Of a stretch of 64,000 nucleotides of DNA, positions 14,669 through 23,401 are shown in pieces. Both the position numbers and the translations under genes were made by a program. How positions within the stretch are numbered: position 1 is the stretch's first letter; every line of letters starts with the position of its first letter. The DNA comes from Paenibacillus swuensis. Its GTDB lineage: Bacteria > Bacillota > Bacilli > Paenibacillales > DY6. Where the stretch lies: NCBI RefSeq assembly GCF_001644605.1, contig NZ_CP011388.1, positions 3,949,501 through 4,013,500 of the forward strand, written 5' to 3'. The notes beneath the pieces were generated by a model. It had not been told where the DNA came from, did no database searches, and saw only the letters and a program-made list of their open reading frames with translations.

Positions 14669-16018
14669 CTATTTCGGAAGATTCACAACCATCGTTGTTC
14701 CTATATTTTTGGTGCTGTACACTTCGATATATCCTCCATGCAGCTCCACAATTCGTTTTGCAATGGAAAGGCCTAATCCAACGCCCCCCGTCTTTCGAGC
14801 CCTGGCTTTATCAATCCGGTAAAACCGTTCAAACAGATTCGGTATTTCTTCGGTTTCAATGCCGATGCCCCGGTCTATAAATTTGATTTTGCAAGAACGC
14901 TGATGCTCCTGAACTTCAATTAGAATGGGATCTGAACTGTACTTGATGGCGTTATCGAGAAGAATGATGAATACTTGCTTTATTTTGGCCATATCCCCGC
15001 TGATGTAGATGTTCTTGGCTTCGCATTTCACCTGTATGGAACGTCTGAAGGCTTGCTCCATCATCACCGATGTTTCGTCAGCCACACTCACAATGTCGAT
15101 CCATTCCCGGATCACCCATTCCTCATGCTCCAGATCCGCGAGCTGCAGGAGAGATTTGGTTAGTTCCCGCAAACGCGCAGCTTCAGACTGAATCGCATCG
15201 ACAGCTTCTTCCCGTATTTGAGGATCATCCCCTCCCCACCGCTTCAACAAAGAAGTGTAACTTTCTATAATTGTTAACGGGGTTTTCAATTCATGAGACG
15301 CATCCGCGACAAATTGCTTCTGACGCGAGAAGTTCTCTTTAATCCGATCCATCATGCTGTTAAAAGCGCGAGCCAGTAAGTTTAGTTCATCCCTGCGAGA
15401 GTTGGTCATTTCGATTTTCCTGAACTCGCCGTACTTCTGAATCTCTCTCATCGTTTTTACGAAAGAATCGATCGGTTTAAGCAATAAAGCCGTATAGAAA
15501 TAACTCCCGATTAAAGACAGAATCACGGCACATAAGGAGGATACCACGAGCGCTTTCAATAACAAATCCAAGAAAAAATTCAATCTTAACAACTTATGAC
15601 CGATTTCAAGCGTCCCCACTTGTATACTTGCGCTATTGTAAATAGGAGCTTGTACAAAGATGTACTTCACATTCTCTTTCGTAAAGCTCTGCGAGTTCCG
15701 GACGGCCGAGTAAACAGCGTCATGTTCAGCCAATTCCGGATCGGAGAAAACTTCATTCTTCGTCAACCCGTCCCTGCCTATAATTCGAATAATCTCACTG
15801 GAGACGAGAAATTCCGTCAATAAATTAGGTTTATTCCATTGTTCTTTCACATCGATATTCTTTACATTCAATATGGTTGAAGCTTTATCCCTCATCAATT
15901 GCAATTCACTGCGTGTGGAAATATTCACAAAGAAATAGTAAATAAAAATATTGAACAACAACAAGATGAAAATTAACCAAAGTGTTGAGAAAAGTGCGAA
16001 CCGGCTGCGGAAATTCAT
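14669..16018 (-). CDS. Sensor histidine kinase
   Basis: 449-residue membrane kinase. There is one membrane helix at about 8-32, an extracytoplasmic domain of ~115 residues, a second helix at ~152-180, a HAMP linker, the phosphoacceptor His242 (DASHELKTPLTIIESY), an N box (IILLDNAIKYSS), a G1 box (DRGIGIETEEIPNLFERFYR) and a G2 box (GVGLGLSIAKRIV). The organisation resembles ArlS/YkoH-type kinases. The signal is unknown; the divergent cell-wall hydrolase upstream hints at envelope stress (inference). Its start overlaps the response regulator stop by 4 bases. Confidence 0.93.
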   Translation of the reverse strand: MNFRSRFALFSTLWLIFILLLFNIFIYYFFVNISTRSELQLMRDKASTILNVKNIDVKEQWNKPNLLTEFLVSSEIIRIIGRDGLTKNEVFSDPELAEHDAVYSAVRNSQSFTKENVKYIFVQAPIYNSASIQVGTLEIGHKLLRLNFFLDLLLKALVVSSLCAVILSLIGSYFYTALLLKPIDSFVKTMREIQKYGEFRKIEMTNSRRDELNLLARAFNSMMDRIKENFSRQKQFVADASHELKTPLTIIESYTSLLKRWGGDDPQIREEAVDAIQSEAARLRELTKSLLQLADLEHEEWVIREWIDIVSVADETSVMMEQAFRRSIQVKCEAKNIYISGDMAKIKQVFIILLDNAIKYSSDPILIEVQEHQRSCKIKFIDRGIGIETEEIPNLFERFYRIDKARARKTGGVGLGLSIAKRIVELHGGYIEVYSTKNIGTTMVVNLPK

Positions 16019-16701
16019 GGTGTCGACCCTTTGATTAAGTAACCGATGCCACGGCTTGTATGTATAAGCTTTGTCGGAAAGCCTTTATCAATTTTTTGCC
16101 TCAAGTAACGAATATAAACATCAATGACATTGGTATCACCGACAAAATCATAACCCCATACGTCCGATATAATCTCTTCCCTGGAGATGACTTGATTGCT
16201 GCGTTCCGCTAGGTAAGCCAACAGATCAAATTCCTTCGGCGTGAGCTCTACGTTGCGCCCGCTGCGAATTACACTTCTGGTTCGGGTGTCGATGGATAAG
16301 TCATCCACTTCAATCAGATGTGAAGTAACTCCTTGTTGCTGAACTAATCGCAATAAATTGCGAATTCGGGCAAGCAATTCTTCAATTGCAAACGGTTTGG
16401 TGACGTAGTCGTTCGCTCCATGTTCGAATCCGCTGACTTTCTCCGGAATCGTGTCTCTCGCGGTGACCATCATCACCGGTGTAGCTGTATTGTTCTGTCT
16501 GAATCTGCGAAGCACTTCAATTCCGTTTAATTCGGGGAGCATAACGTCGAGTATAATGAGATCCCAGTCGTTATTGACCGCGAGCTCCAGCCCGATTCTT
16601 CCGTCTTGTCCCACCTGGACTTGATATCCTTCATGCTCTAACTCCAATTGTAGAATTCTCGCGATCTTGTCTTCATCTTCTATAATTAATATGTTAGCCA
16701 T
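16015..16701 (-). CDS. OmpR/PhoB-family response regulator
   Basis: 228 residues. The receiver domain has acidic EDED at 8-11, the phosphorylation site Asp52 (LIILDVMLPE), a Thr in VTARD and Lys in YVTKPFA. A winged-helix output domain follows (ELTPKEFDLLAYLAERSNQVISREEI, DVYIRYLRQKID). It is paired with the kinase by an ATGA overlap. The ATG at 16701 (MANILIIEDE) is preferred over the GTG at 16710 because it is the family start and GGCGGTGAT precedes it. Targets unknown. Confidence 0.93.
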   Translation of the reverse strand: MANILIIEDEDKIARILQLELEHEGYQVQVGQDGRIGLELAVNNDWDLIILDVMLPELNGIEVLRRFRQNNTATPVMMVTARDTIPEKVSGFEHGANDYVTKPFAIEELLARIRNLLRLVQQQGVTSHLIEVDDLSIDTRTRSVIRSGRNVELTPKEFDLLAYLAERSNQVISREEIISDVWGYDFVGDTNVIDVYIRYLRQKIDKGFPTKLIHTSRGIGYLIKGSTP

Positions 16702-16754
16702 TCCGATCACCGCCGATTACGAAAAGTATCATTGAATATATTACCCACATTCCG

Positions 16755-16806
16755 CTTTTTTAAAAGGGAAAGCCCCGGAACGGCCGGCGGGCCATTCCAG
16801 GGCTTT
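16755..16806 (-). terminator. Terminator downstream of the YezD-like gene
   Basis: AAAGCCC (16769-16775) pairs with GGGCTTT (16800-16806), and inner GGAA/TTCC and GGCC/GGCC pairs extend the stem. The minus strand continues TTTCCCTTTT, a broken T tract. Confidence 0.65.
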
Positions 16807-16815
16807 GAGGTTGTG

Positions 16816-17013
16816 TTAATTTCTGCGGTAGGAGCGTGTGTTACCGGAAGCGTTATTCGCGGAGTCCGGTTCAAATCGGCGGCGCTCGGTTCGTTCAATT
16901 TGCATAATCTTTCCTTCATGAACAGTGATATTTAATGACCCGTACTCCAACCCTTCCAGATTAGCGATAATTCGCTTCAGCCAAACCTCATCAATTTCCA
17001 GCGGTTTACTCAT
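16816..17013 (-). CDS. YezD-like (DUF2292) small protein
   Basis: 65 residues. The core DEVWLKRIIANLEGLEYGSLNITVHEGKIMQIERTERRRF matches the DUF2292/YezD family in pattern: a helix followed by a SLNI-VHDGKI-QIE beta hairpin. Function unknown; members often neighbour sulfur-uptake genes, as here. The start at 17013 follows AGGAGGAGATACG closely; a longer frame to 17046 overlaps the hydrolase gene and lacks support. The final ~17 residues are polar and variable. Confidence 0.82.
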   Translation of the reverse strand: MSKPLEIDEVWLKRIIANLEGLEYGSLNITVHEGKIMQIERTERRRFEPDSANNASGNTRSYRRN

Positions 17014-17024
17014 CGTATCTCCTC

Positions 17025-17846
17025 CTATATGACCCAGTCGTTCCAATCCTTACGGCGCTGCGCCGTGTAAGAAAGCCATTCGTTCGTCTTCTCAATAACG
17101 GCATCACTGCTCTTCAGTACCGAAAAGGTGTGATCACCGCCCATGATGATATCTTTGTCGCATTGACCTGATGACCTCATCCAGAACAATCGTTGGTACA
17201 GAAAGCAATATTCAGAAGGAATGATGGTATCATTGCTGCCGTGCAGAACATAGACATCACCCTTAAAGTCCTTTATCGACTCCAGCGGTTTGGACCGTTG
17301 TAACGACTCAAAGAATGCAGGAGTAAAGGAGTAACCGCAGTAATCAATGCTGCCGTGCCGCTTTGCGTAGTCGTATGATTTCTCGCCTATAATTGAAGTA
17401 ATGTCCTTATAGAGGTAACCCGCTGAAGACCACATAACCAATGTCTTCACTCTGGTGTCCTGCGCTGCGGTCATTGCCGCAACGGCTCCTCCAAGACTAT
17501 GGCCAAGCAGAGTTACTTGATTGGGATCTACACAGTCCATCGTTAAACCATAATTAATTACATCCCTGGTCTGAGCGATTAAAGTTTCGATTCCGCCGGA
17601 ACCGTAATCACCTTCGCTCTCTCCGCAACCGCCATAGTCAAAGCGGAGTACCATAGATCCGTTGTCCGCCAAGGAACGGGCTGCTTTCACGAACAAGCGG
17701 TCAACGCCTATGCGGTTGCCGATAAAACCGTGACATATAATGATGAGGGGCCAGCGACATTCGCGGCGATCCACCTTTGTCTTGGGATAATGTAATGTTG
17801 CTGCCAGATGAATGCCTTCGCTTTGGATTGATAAAGATCTTTCCAT
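17025..17846 (-). CDS. Alpha/beta hydrolase (serine hydrolase)
   Basis: 273-residue soluble hydrolase. It has the oxyanion HGFIGNRIG region, the nucleophile elbow GHSLGGAVA (Ser about 118), an acid in YVLHGSNDTIIP and a catalytic His in GGDHTFS. This resembles the feruloyl-esterase/S9-like group of small alpha/beta hydrolases. The start at 17846 follows AAAGGAGGGG. The gene has its own promoter with a CymR-like element and is followed 11 bases later by the YezD-like gene. A role in releasing sulfur or carbon from esters is speculative. Confidence 0.85.
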   Translation of the reverse strand: MERSLSIQSEGIHLAATLHYPKTKVDRRECRWPLIIICHGFIGNRIGVDRLFVKAARSLADNGSMVLRFDYGGCGESEGDYGSGGIETLIAQTRDVINYGLTMDCVDPNQVTLLGHSLGGAVAAMTAAQDTRVKTLVMWSSAGYLYKDITSIIGEKSYDYAKRHGSIDYCGYSFTPAFFESLQRSKPLESIKDFKGDVYVLHGSNDTIIPSEYCFLYQRLFWMRSSGQCDKDIIMGGDHTFSVLKSSDAVIEKTNEWLSYTAQRRKDWNDWVI

Positions 17847-17870
17847 AGTAGCCCCTCCTTTAATTAATAT

Positions 17871-17929
17871 AATTCCGATAGTTTTAGTAAGATATTCACA
17901 TAGTAACATCCGTATTTGAATTCAGTCAA
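17871..17929 (-). promoter_or_regulatory. Promoter of the hydrolase-yezD pair with a CymR-like element
   Basis: On the minus strand TTGACT (17929-17924) and TACTAT (17905-17900) are 18 bases apart, with an extended -10 TGT. Downstream, at about +15, lies ATCGGAATT (17879-17871), the element also present at both sulfate-binding-protein promoters. A repressor bound there would block elongation. The regulator's identity is inferred. Confidence 0.55.
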
Positions 17930-17962
17930 TGAAGAAAAGGTCCTATTATTTAAATAGATGTA

Positions 17963-18979
17963 TTATTTCGGTTGATAAATTTGGTCAAATGTTCCGCCGT
18001 CATTAAAGTGGTATTTCTGAGCTACATCCCATCCGCCGAACTCTTGAATTGTAATCAGGTTCAACTTAGGGAATTGTTTAGCGTATTTAGCGGCCACTTT
18101 CTCATTGGTCGGACGATAGAAGTTTTTCGCGGCAATCGTTTGGCCTGCTTCCGTATAAAGATAATCCAGGTAGGCTGTCGATACTTCACGTGTATTGCGC
18201 TTTTCCACATTCTTAGAAACAACAGCCACCGGCGGTTCAGCTAAGATACTTAAAGACGGCGTTACAATTTCAAATTGGTCACCGTATTCTTTCTTCGCCA
18301 AGTAAGCTTCATTCTCCCAAGTAATCAACACATCGCCTAAACCGCGCTCAACGAACGTTGTTGTGGAACCGCGTGCGCCGGAGTCCAGTACAGGCACATT
18401 CTCAAACAGTTTCTTCACGAAGCCTTGCACCTTCTTCTGGTCTTTCCCGTATAACTTCTGCGCATAACCCCATGCGGCGAGGTAATTCCAACGCGCTCCG
18501 CCTGAAGTCTTCGGATTCGGCGTAATGACGGAAATGCCGTCCTTCGTCAAGTCATTCCAATCTTTGATTTTCTTCGGATTGCCTTTGCGAACCAGATACA
18601 CAATGGTTGATGTGTATGGAGCGCTGTTCTTGGCCAATTTCTTCTGCCAGCCCGGCTTGATGAAGCCCGCCTTCTCAATCGCGCTGATATCGTAAGCAAG
18701 GGCTAGTGTCACCACATCCGCTTTTAAACCGTCAATGACAGAACGCGCCTGTTTGCCTGAGCCGCCATGCGACTGTTTAATCGTTACGGTTTGACCGGTT
18801 TTCTTCTTCCAGTACGAAGCGAATGATTTGTTGAACTCTACATATAACTCACGGGTTGGATCATAGGATACATTCAAAATTTCAACTTTCGCCGGTCTCT
18901 TCGCCGGGGCGGCAAACGCGTTCCCCGCCAGGCCAATCAATAACGCCATTACAAGTGTGAATACTGTCCATTTCTTCAT
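17963..18979 (-). CDS. Sulfate-binding protein, secreted (non-lipidated) form
   Basis: 338 residues with a Sec signal peptide ending LAGNAFAAP (signal peptidase I site, no lipobox). The mature protein is the sulfate/thiosulfate periplasmic-binding type: [69 protein letters not shown] and [11 protein letters not shown]. It is close to the lipoprotein encoded divergently at 19483. Without a lipid anchor it could diffuse or bind the wall through its many lysines. No permease or ATPase gene follows it. The leader from its promoter is about 155 bases. Confidence 0.92.
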   Translation of the reverse strand: MKKWTVFTLVMALLIGLAGNAFAAPAKRPAKVEILNVSYDPTRELYVEFNKSFASYWKKKTGQTVTIKQSHGGSGKQARSVIDGLKADVVTLALAYDISAIEKAGFIKPGWQKKLAKNSAPYTSTIVYLVRKGNPKKIKDWNDLTKDGISVITPNPKTSGGARWNYLAAWGYAQKLYGKDQKKVQGFVKKLFENVPVLDSGARGSTTTFVERGLGDVLITWENEAYLAKKEYGDQFEIVTPSLSILAEPPVAVVSKNVEKRNTREVSTAYLDYLYTEAGQTIAAKNFYRPTNEKVAAKYAKQFPKLNLITIQEFGGWDVAQKYHFNDGGTFDQIYQPK

Positions 18980-19142
18980 GTTCTTAACGCTCCCTTTTCT
19001 TAACTAATTTTTTTTGTGGCAAAACAAATAGCCCCTGTTACCGCACAAACAAACTATGTATATAGTCTGGTTCAAATGGGTCCTCAGAGGCCTCCGGCGT
19101 TCCGGTCGGCAAAATTCATTGTTGTCGGGTGGATATGTGACC

Positions 19143-19171
19143 ATATTATTCCATTAATTCCGATGTGTCAA
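19143..19171 (-). promoter_or_regulatory. Promoter of the secreted sulfate-binding-protein gene with overlapping CymR-like element
   Basis: TTGACA (19171-19166) and TAATAT (19148-19143) are 17 bases apart on the minus strand. ATCGGAATT (19164-19156) lies in the spacer, so a bound repressor would exclude RNA polymerase. Confidence 0.7.
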
Positions 19172-19309
19172 CTAGGTTTTAAAAATAAATTTTTCTTATG
19201 CTGTTTATAACTTTCCTTTAACAACTCGGGCATGGGTGCATATACAGTAATATAGTTGTGGGCGTAAAATCTCTCCTAAATAAGTATCGTTGTGTGATAT
19301 AAAAAAGTG

Positions 19310-19377
19310 TTGACACTGTGTGAATGCCCTTGTTACAATCACTTCAGGCATAAATCCCATTAATCTAATCGGATTTA
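19310..19377 (+). promoter_or_regulatory. Promoter of the sbp-cysTW operon with a downstream 27-base dyad
   Basis: TTGACA (19310-19315) and TACAAT (19334-19339) are 18 bases apart, with an extended -10 TGT. A perfect 7-base inverted repeat TAAATCC/GGATTTA spans 19351-19377, starting about 5 bases after the expected start site. It contains ATCGGATTT. Length, AT-rich spacer and position fit a CymR operator, which controls sulfate and cysteine genes in Bacillales. Confidence 0.65.
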
Positions 19378-19482
19378 GTTGATTTTCCAACCGGACACAC
19401 CGGAGGAAAATGTTTTTTTGTTTTAAAGGACTTCTATAGGATTACTAACGAGAACTTCTATATGAATGGAGATGAATGAATA

Positions 19483-20553
19483 ATGAAGAATTCGAGAGCG
19501 AAATGGTTTGTAACGGGCACTCTGGCCCTATCCCTTATAACGGTGTTAACGGGTTGCGGGGGGACCAACAACGCGAACTCCCCAGCGACAAACAACGGCT
19601 CCAATACCGCTGCCAAAGGGGATATTGAGTTGTTGAACGTGTCATATGACCCGACCAGGGAATTATATGAAGCGGTGAATACCAAGTTTGCTGCTTATTG
19701 GAAAGAACAATCCGGACAGAATGTGAAGATTAACCAATCCCATGGTGGTTCCGGTAAACAAAGTCGTTCAGTCATTGACGGTTTGAAAGCAGATGTGGTC
19801 ACGTTAGCTTTAGGTTATGATATCGACGCCATTCAAAGTAAAGGACTTATTGAAGAAGGCTGGCAGCAGAAGTACCAGGATAATTCTTCTCCTTATACTT
19901 CCACCATCGCTTTTCTTGTCCGCAAAGGAAACCCTAAAGGAATTAAAGACTGGGCTGACCTGATCAAGGACGATGTAAAGGTTGTGACGCCGAACCCGAA
20001 AACTTCAGGCGGAGCCCGTTGGAACTACTTAGCGGCCTGGGGCTATGCATCCAAGCAATTTAACGGCGACGAAGCGCAGATCAAAGCATACATGAAGAGC
20101 TTGTTTAACAATGTTGAAACACTAGATTCCGGAGCACGCGCTTCTACTACTACTTTCGTTGAACGCGGACTTGGCGATGTGCTGATTACCTGGGAGAATG
20201 AAGCGTACCTATCCCTGAAGGAATTCGGTGAAGATAAATTTGAAATTATCTACCCTTCCATCAGTATTCTCGCGGAGCCGCCGGTCGCCGTAGTAGATAA
20301 GAATGTAGATAAGAATGGGACTCGAGAAGTTGCCGAGGCGTACCTGGAATTCCTTTATACAGAAGAGGCGCAGGAGCTTGAAGCACAGAATTTCTACCGC
20401 CCGCGGCTTGCCTCGGTATTGGAGAAATATAAGGAACAGTTCCCGGACATTCCTATGGTGAATGTGGACACGGATTTCGGCGGATGGGCTGAAGCACAGA
20501 AGACCCACTTCGATGACGGCGGGACGTTCGACGAAATCTATACGAAACAGTAA
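19483..20553 (+). CDS. Sulfate-binding lipoprotein of the ABC importer
   Basis: 356 residues. The signal peptide ends in the lipobox VLTGC (Cys about 25), followed by a Ser/Asn/Thr-rich linker, so the protein is membrane-anchored on the outside. The binding domain has the family blocks [43 protein letters not shown] and [20 protein letters not shown]. It opens the sbp-cysT-cysW operon (19 bases to cysT). It is a paralogue of the divergent secreted protein. Confidence 0.95.
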   Translation: MKNSRAKWFVTGTLALSLITVLTGCGGTNNANSPATNNGSNTAAKGDIELLNVSYDPTRELYEAVNTKFAAYWKEQSGQNVKINQSHGGSGKQSRSVIDGLKADVVTLALGYDIDAIQSKGLIEEGWQQKYQDNSSPYTSTIAFLVRKGNPKGIKDWADLIKDDVKVVTPNPKTSGGARWNYLAAWGYASKQFNGDEAQIKAYMKSLFNNVETLDSGARASTTTFVERGLGDVLITWENEAYLSLKEFGEDKFEIIYPSISILAEPPVAVVDKNVDKNGTREVAEAYLEFLYTEEAQELEAQNFYRPRLASVLEKYKEQFPDIPMVNVDTDFGGWAEAQKTHFDDGGTFDEIYTKQ

Positions 20554-20572
20554 ACGGCAGGAGTGAACCGCT

Positions 20573-21418
20573 ATGAAAGCAGCAGTAAAGCCAGCTAAGG
20601 GGCGCAGTGTATTACCCGGATTCGGCATTTCCATGGGTTTTACAGTGGTATACTTAAGCTTAATTGTCATCATCCCCCTTGCAGGGATCTTTATTAAGAC
20701 AGCCGGAATCAGTTGGGCTGAATTCTGGGAGACCGCTACCAATGCACGAGTCGTTGCCGCATACAAAGTCAGTTTCTTGACTTCCTTTGCGGCAGCGTCC
20801 GTCAATGCCGTATTCGGTTTACTGGTGGCTTGGGTGCTTGTCCGGTATAACTTCCCGGGTAAGCGAATTATCGACGGATTGGTCGATCTTCCCTTCGCCT
20901 TACCAACAGCCGTTGCCGGTATAGCACTCACTACGATTTATTCCCAGAATGGATGGATCGGATCCCTGCTGGAACCGCTGGGCGTTAAAGTGGCGTTCAC
21001 TCCTATCGGCATCACGATTGCACTGATGTTCATCGGATTGCCCTTCGTCGTAAGGACAGTACAGCCCGTCATGCAGGAACTCGATAAAGAAATTGAAGAA
21101 GCGTCCGTTATCCTGGGCGCAAACCGGTTCAGAACGTTTACGCGGGTTATCTTTCCCGAGTTGCTTCCTCCCTTGATTACCGGGTTTGCCCTGGCATTTG
21201 CCCGCGGTATTGGGGAATATGGTTCTGTAGTTTTTATTTCCGGTAACATGCCCATGAAAACGGAGATTGCCCCCCTTCTCATCATGTCAAAACTTGAACA
21301 GTTTGATTATGTGGGCGCGACAACGATAGCTCTGGTTATGCTGGTAATCTCCTTTGTTTTATTGCTGTTCACAAACTACTTACAATGGCGCAGCAGTCGT
21401 CGTATGATTAAGGAATAG
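20573..21418 (+). CDS. cysT: Sulfate ABC transporter permease CysT
   Basis: 281-residue inner-membrane permease with six predicted helices. The coupling loop that contacts the ATPase reads [30 protein letters not shown] (EAA motif), and [14 protein letters not shown] is typical of CysT. A GCAGGAGTG ribosome site precedes the ATG. It works with CysW, and 13 bases separate them. Confidence 0.95.
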   Translation: MKAAVKPAKGRSVLPGFGISMGFTVVYLSLIVIIPLAGIFIKTAGISWAEFWETATNARVVAAYKVSFLTSFAAASVNAVFGLLVAWVLVRYNFPGKRIIDGLVDLPFALPTAVAGIALTTIYSQNGWIGSLLEPLGVKVAFTPIGITIALMFIGLPFVVRTVQPVMQELDKEIEEASVILGANRFRTFTRVIFPELLPPLITGFALAFARGIGEYGSVVFISGNMPMKTEIAPLLIMSKLEQFDYVGATTIALVMLVISFVLLLFTNYLQWRSSRRMIKE

Positions 21419-21431
21419 GAGGCGTTCGATT

Positions 21432-22313
21432 ATGGCGGGAGCAGTATCTTCCGGTTTAGGCGGAGGCAGCAAAGTCGAGCGGCCTCCCCATATTTCCGAA
21501 TCACGTATTACAAGGGCAATCCTGATTACGGTTGCTTTGTTGTTTATGACCCTGGTGATTGTAATTCCTTTGTTGGCGGTATTATTTGAGGCTTTCGAAA
21601 AAGGCTACGAGGTTTATATCGCCTCCATAACGGAAGCCGACGCATTGTCCGCCTTAAAGTTGACATTAATTGTTGCTTTGATTGCTGTACCGCTTAATAC
21701 GGTATTCGGTGTTGCCGCAGCTTGGGCGATTACCAAGTTCAGCTTTAAAGGCAAAAACTTATTAATTACATTAATTGATCTTCCGTTTGCCGTATCCCCC
21801 GTGATATCGGGTTTGATCTTCATTCTCTTGTTCGGCTCCAACGGTTTCTTCGGACCATGGCTTGAGAACAATGATATTCAAATCGTATTTGCTCTTCCGG
21901 GTATTGTGTTAGCGACAATCTTCGTCACCTTCCCCTTCATCGCAAGGGAGTTAATTCCCTTGATGCAAGCGCAAGGCGCCCAAGAAGAAGAAGCGGCCGC
22001 AAGTTTGGGCGCTAAAGGTTGGCAAATCTTCTGGCGTGTCACCTTCCCTAATATCAAGTGGGGATTGTTATACGGTATGATTCTGTGCAACGCTCGTGCC
22101 ATGGGCGAATTCGGCGCCGTCTCCGTCGTTTCCGGCCATATCCGCGGCATGACCAATACGTTGCCGTTGCACATTGAGATTCTATACAACGAATATCAAT
22201 TCACGGCTTCGTTTGCGGTAGCGTCCCTGCTTGTTGCATTGGCATTGGTCACATTGATTATTAAGTCGATCGTGGAATGGAAGCACGAACAGCAAATGAT
22301 GGTGAAAGAGTAA
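21432..22313 (+). CDS. cysW: Sulfate ABC transporter permease CysW
   Basis: 293-residue permease with about six helices. The EAA loop [31 protein letters not shown] and the family block [35 protein letters not shown] identify CysW. It is the last gene of the operon, followed directly by a terminator. No cysA ATPase gene occurs in the window, so the importer must use an ATPase encoded elsewhere. Confidence 0.95.
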   Translation: MAGAVSSGLGGGSKVERPPHISESRITRAILITVALLFMTLVIVIPLLAVLFEAFEKGYEVYIASITEADALSALKLTLIVALIAVPLNTVFGVAAAWAITKFSFKGKNLLITLIDLPFAVSPVISGLIFILLFGSNGFFGPWLENNDIQIVFALPGIVLATIFVTFPFIARELIPLMQAQGAQEEEAAASLGAKGWQIFWRVTFPNIKWGLLYGMILCNARAMGEFGAVSVVSGHIRGMTNTLPLHIEILYNEYQFTASFAVASLLVALALVTLIIKSIVEWKHEQQMMVKE

Positions 22314-22324
22314 ATCACTGATGT

Positions 22325-22360
22325 AAAGCGTTCTCGCTACTTGGCGGGACGCTTTTTTTG
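22325..22360 (+). terminator. Terminator of the sbp-cysTW operon
   Basis: AAAGCGT...ACGCTTT stem with an inner CTCGC/GCGGG-type pairing, followed by TTTTTTT. Confidence 0.9.
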
Positions 22361-22473
22361 CTTGGTAACGACCAGATGGTTTCGAATATTAACGGATTAT
22401 TGACGGACTATTGACGGAAATATCAATCGGTACTACCATAAAAGGATTCGTAAAATCAATTTGGAGGTGTACC

Positions 22474-23349
22474 ATGTCCGAGCAGAGCCCAGTCGTAAAC
22501 TACCTTACCGTTAATAACGGACGCCATTTACAAGCTGATTGTGAGAACTGTTTCGGATTATGTTGTGTAGCGCTTGCTTTCGCCGCATCCACGGATTTCG
22601 CGATGGATAAAGCTGCGGGGCAGCCCTGTACGAATTTACAATCAGACTTTCGTTGCGGTGTACACAATAACCTCAGACAACAAGGACTTCGGGGATGTAC
22701 GGTATTTGACTGCCTCGGCGCGGGACAACAAGTTTCACAGAAGACTTATGCCGGACAAGATTGGCACCAAGATACGAAAATCGCGAAACAAATGTTTGAA
22801 GTCTTTCCTGTAATGAAAGAGTTACATGAGCTGCTCTGGTATTTAACCGATGCCTTAACGTTTTCTTTGGCCCGTCCGATTCAGCAAGAGCTCAATGAAG
22901 CGCTCATTGAAACGCTACGGCTGACAGAGCTTGAACCGGAGTTGATTATTCTCTTGGATCTTAATACGCACCGCATCAAGGTTAATCAACTCTTGCTTGG
23001 GACAAGCGAGATCGTACGAACTGAAGCCTTACAATCATTGAAAGGAACCAACGGTGGTCGCCGAAAGTCGTATAACCGGGGAGCTGATTTAATTGGTGCC
23101 AAGCTAAAGGGGGCCGATCTCAGAGGCGTAAATTTTCGAGGAGCTTACCTCATTGCCTCCGATTTAAGAGAAGCCGATTTGAGATCCGCGGATCTCATCG
23201 GAGCTGATTTCCGAGACTCCGATCTTAGCGGAGCGGACTTGACCCGTAGTATGTTTCTTACACAAGCTCAAGTCAACTCGGCTAAGGGAGATTCAAGCAC
23301 GAAACTGCCCCTGAGATTGATTCATCCACCCCATTGGACGGGATGTTAA
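22474..23349 (+). CDS. Pentapeptide-repeat protein with an N-terminal cysteine cluster
   Basis: 291 residues with three parts. The N-terminal ~90 residues hold a cysteine-rich module: CENCFGLCC, then GQPCTNL, FRCGVH, GCTVFDCLGAG. This is the spacing of YkgJ-like zinc/iron-chelating domains. A helical middle follows (~95-195). The last ~90 residues form pentapeptide repeats (ADLIG AKLKG ADLRG VNFRG AYLIA SDLRE ADLRS ADLIG ADFRD SDLSG ADLTR), which fold as a right-handed beta helix. The start at 22474 follows GGAGGTG; an ATG at 22411 has no such site. Function unknown; a metal-dependent modification role is speculation. Confidence 0.85.
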   Translation: MSEQSPVVNYLTVNNGRHLQADCENCFGLCCVALAFAASTDFAMDKAAGQPCTNLQSDFRCGVHNNLRQQGLRGCTVFDCLGAGQQVSQKTYAGQDWHQDTKIAKQMFEVFPVMKELHELLWYLTDALTFSLARPIQQELNEALIETLRLTELEPELIILLDLNTHRIKVNQLLLGTSEIVRTEALQSLKGTNGGRRKSYNRGADLIGAKLKGADLRGVNFRGAYLIASDLREADLRSADLIGADFRDSDLSGADLTRSMFLTQAQVNSAKGDSSTKLPLRLIHPPHWTGC

Positions 23350-23384
23350 AGAGCTGTCGCATAGGACCACAGCTCTTTTTTTAA
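23348..23384 (+). terminator. Terminator of the pentapeptide-repeat gene
   Basis: AAAGAGCTGT pairs with ACAGCTCTTT, followed by TTTTT. It starts inside the stop codon. Confidence 0.9.
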
Positions 23385-23401
23385 AGCTTTAGAGTATCTG
23401 A

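Larger units (their letters stand above)
18980..19482. other. 503-base divergent intergenic region between two sulfate-binding-protein genes
   Basis: It holds the two divergent promoters and the two CymR-like elements listed separately. The minus-strand leader (about 19136-18980) contains local inverted repeats such as CCGGA/CCGG but not the conserved core of the SAM-I (S-box) riboswitch. I see no ORF with a ribosome site in it. Confidence 0.7.

Noticed and set aside
18980-19136. Possible SAM-I (S-box) riboswitch in the leader of the secreted sulfate-binding protein
   Set aside because: Short local inverted repeats exist, but the conserved S-box core is not seen. The CymR-like element explains control better.
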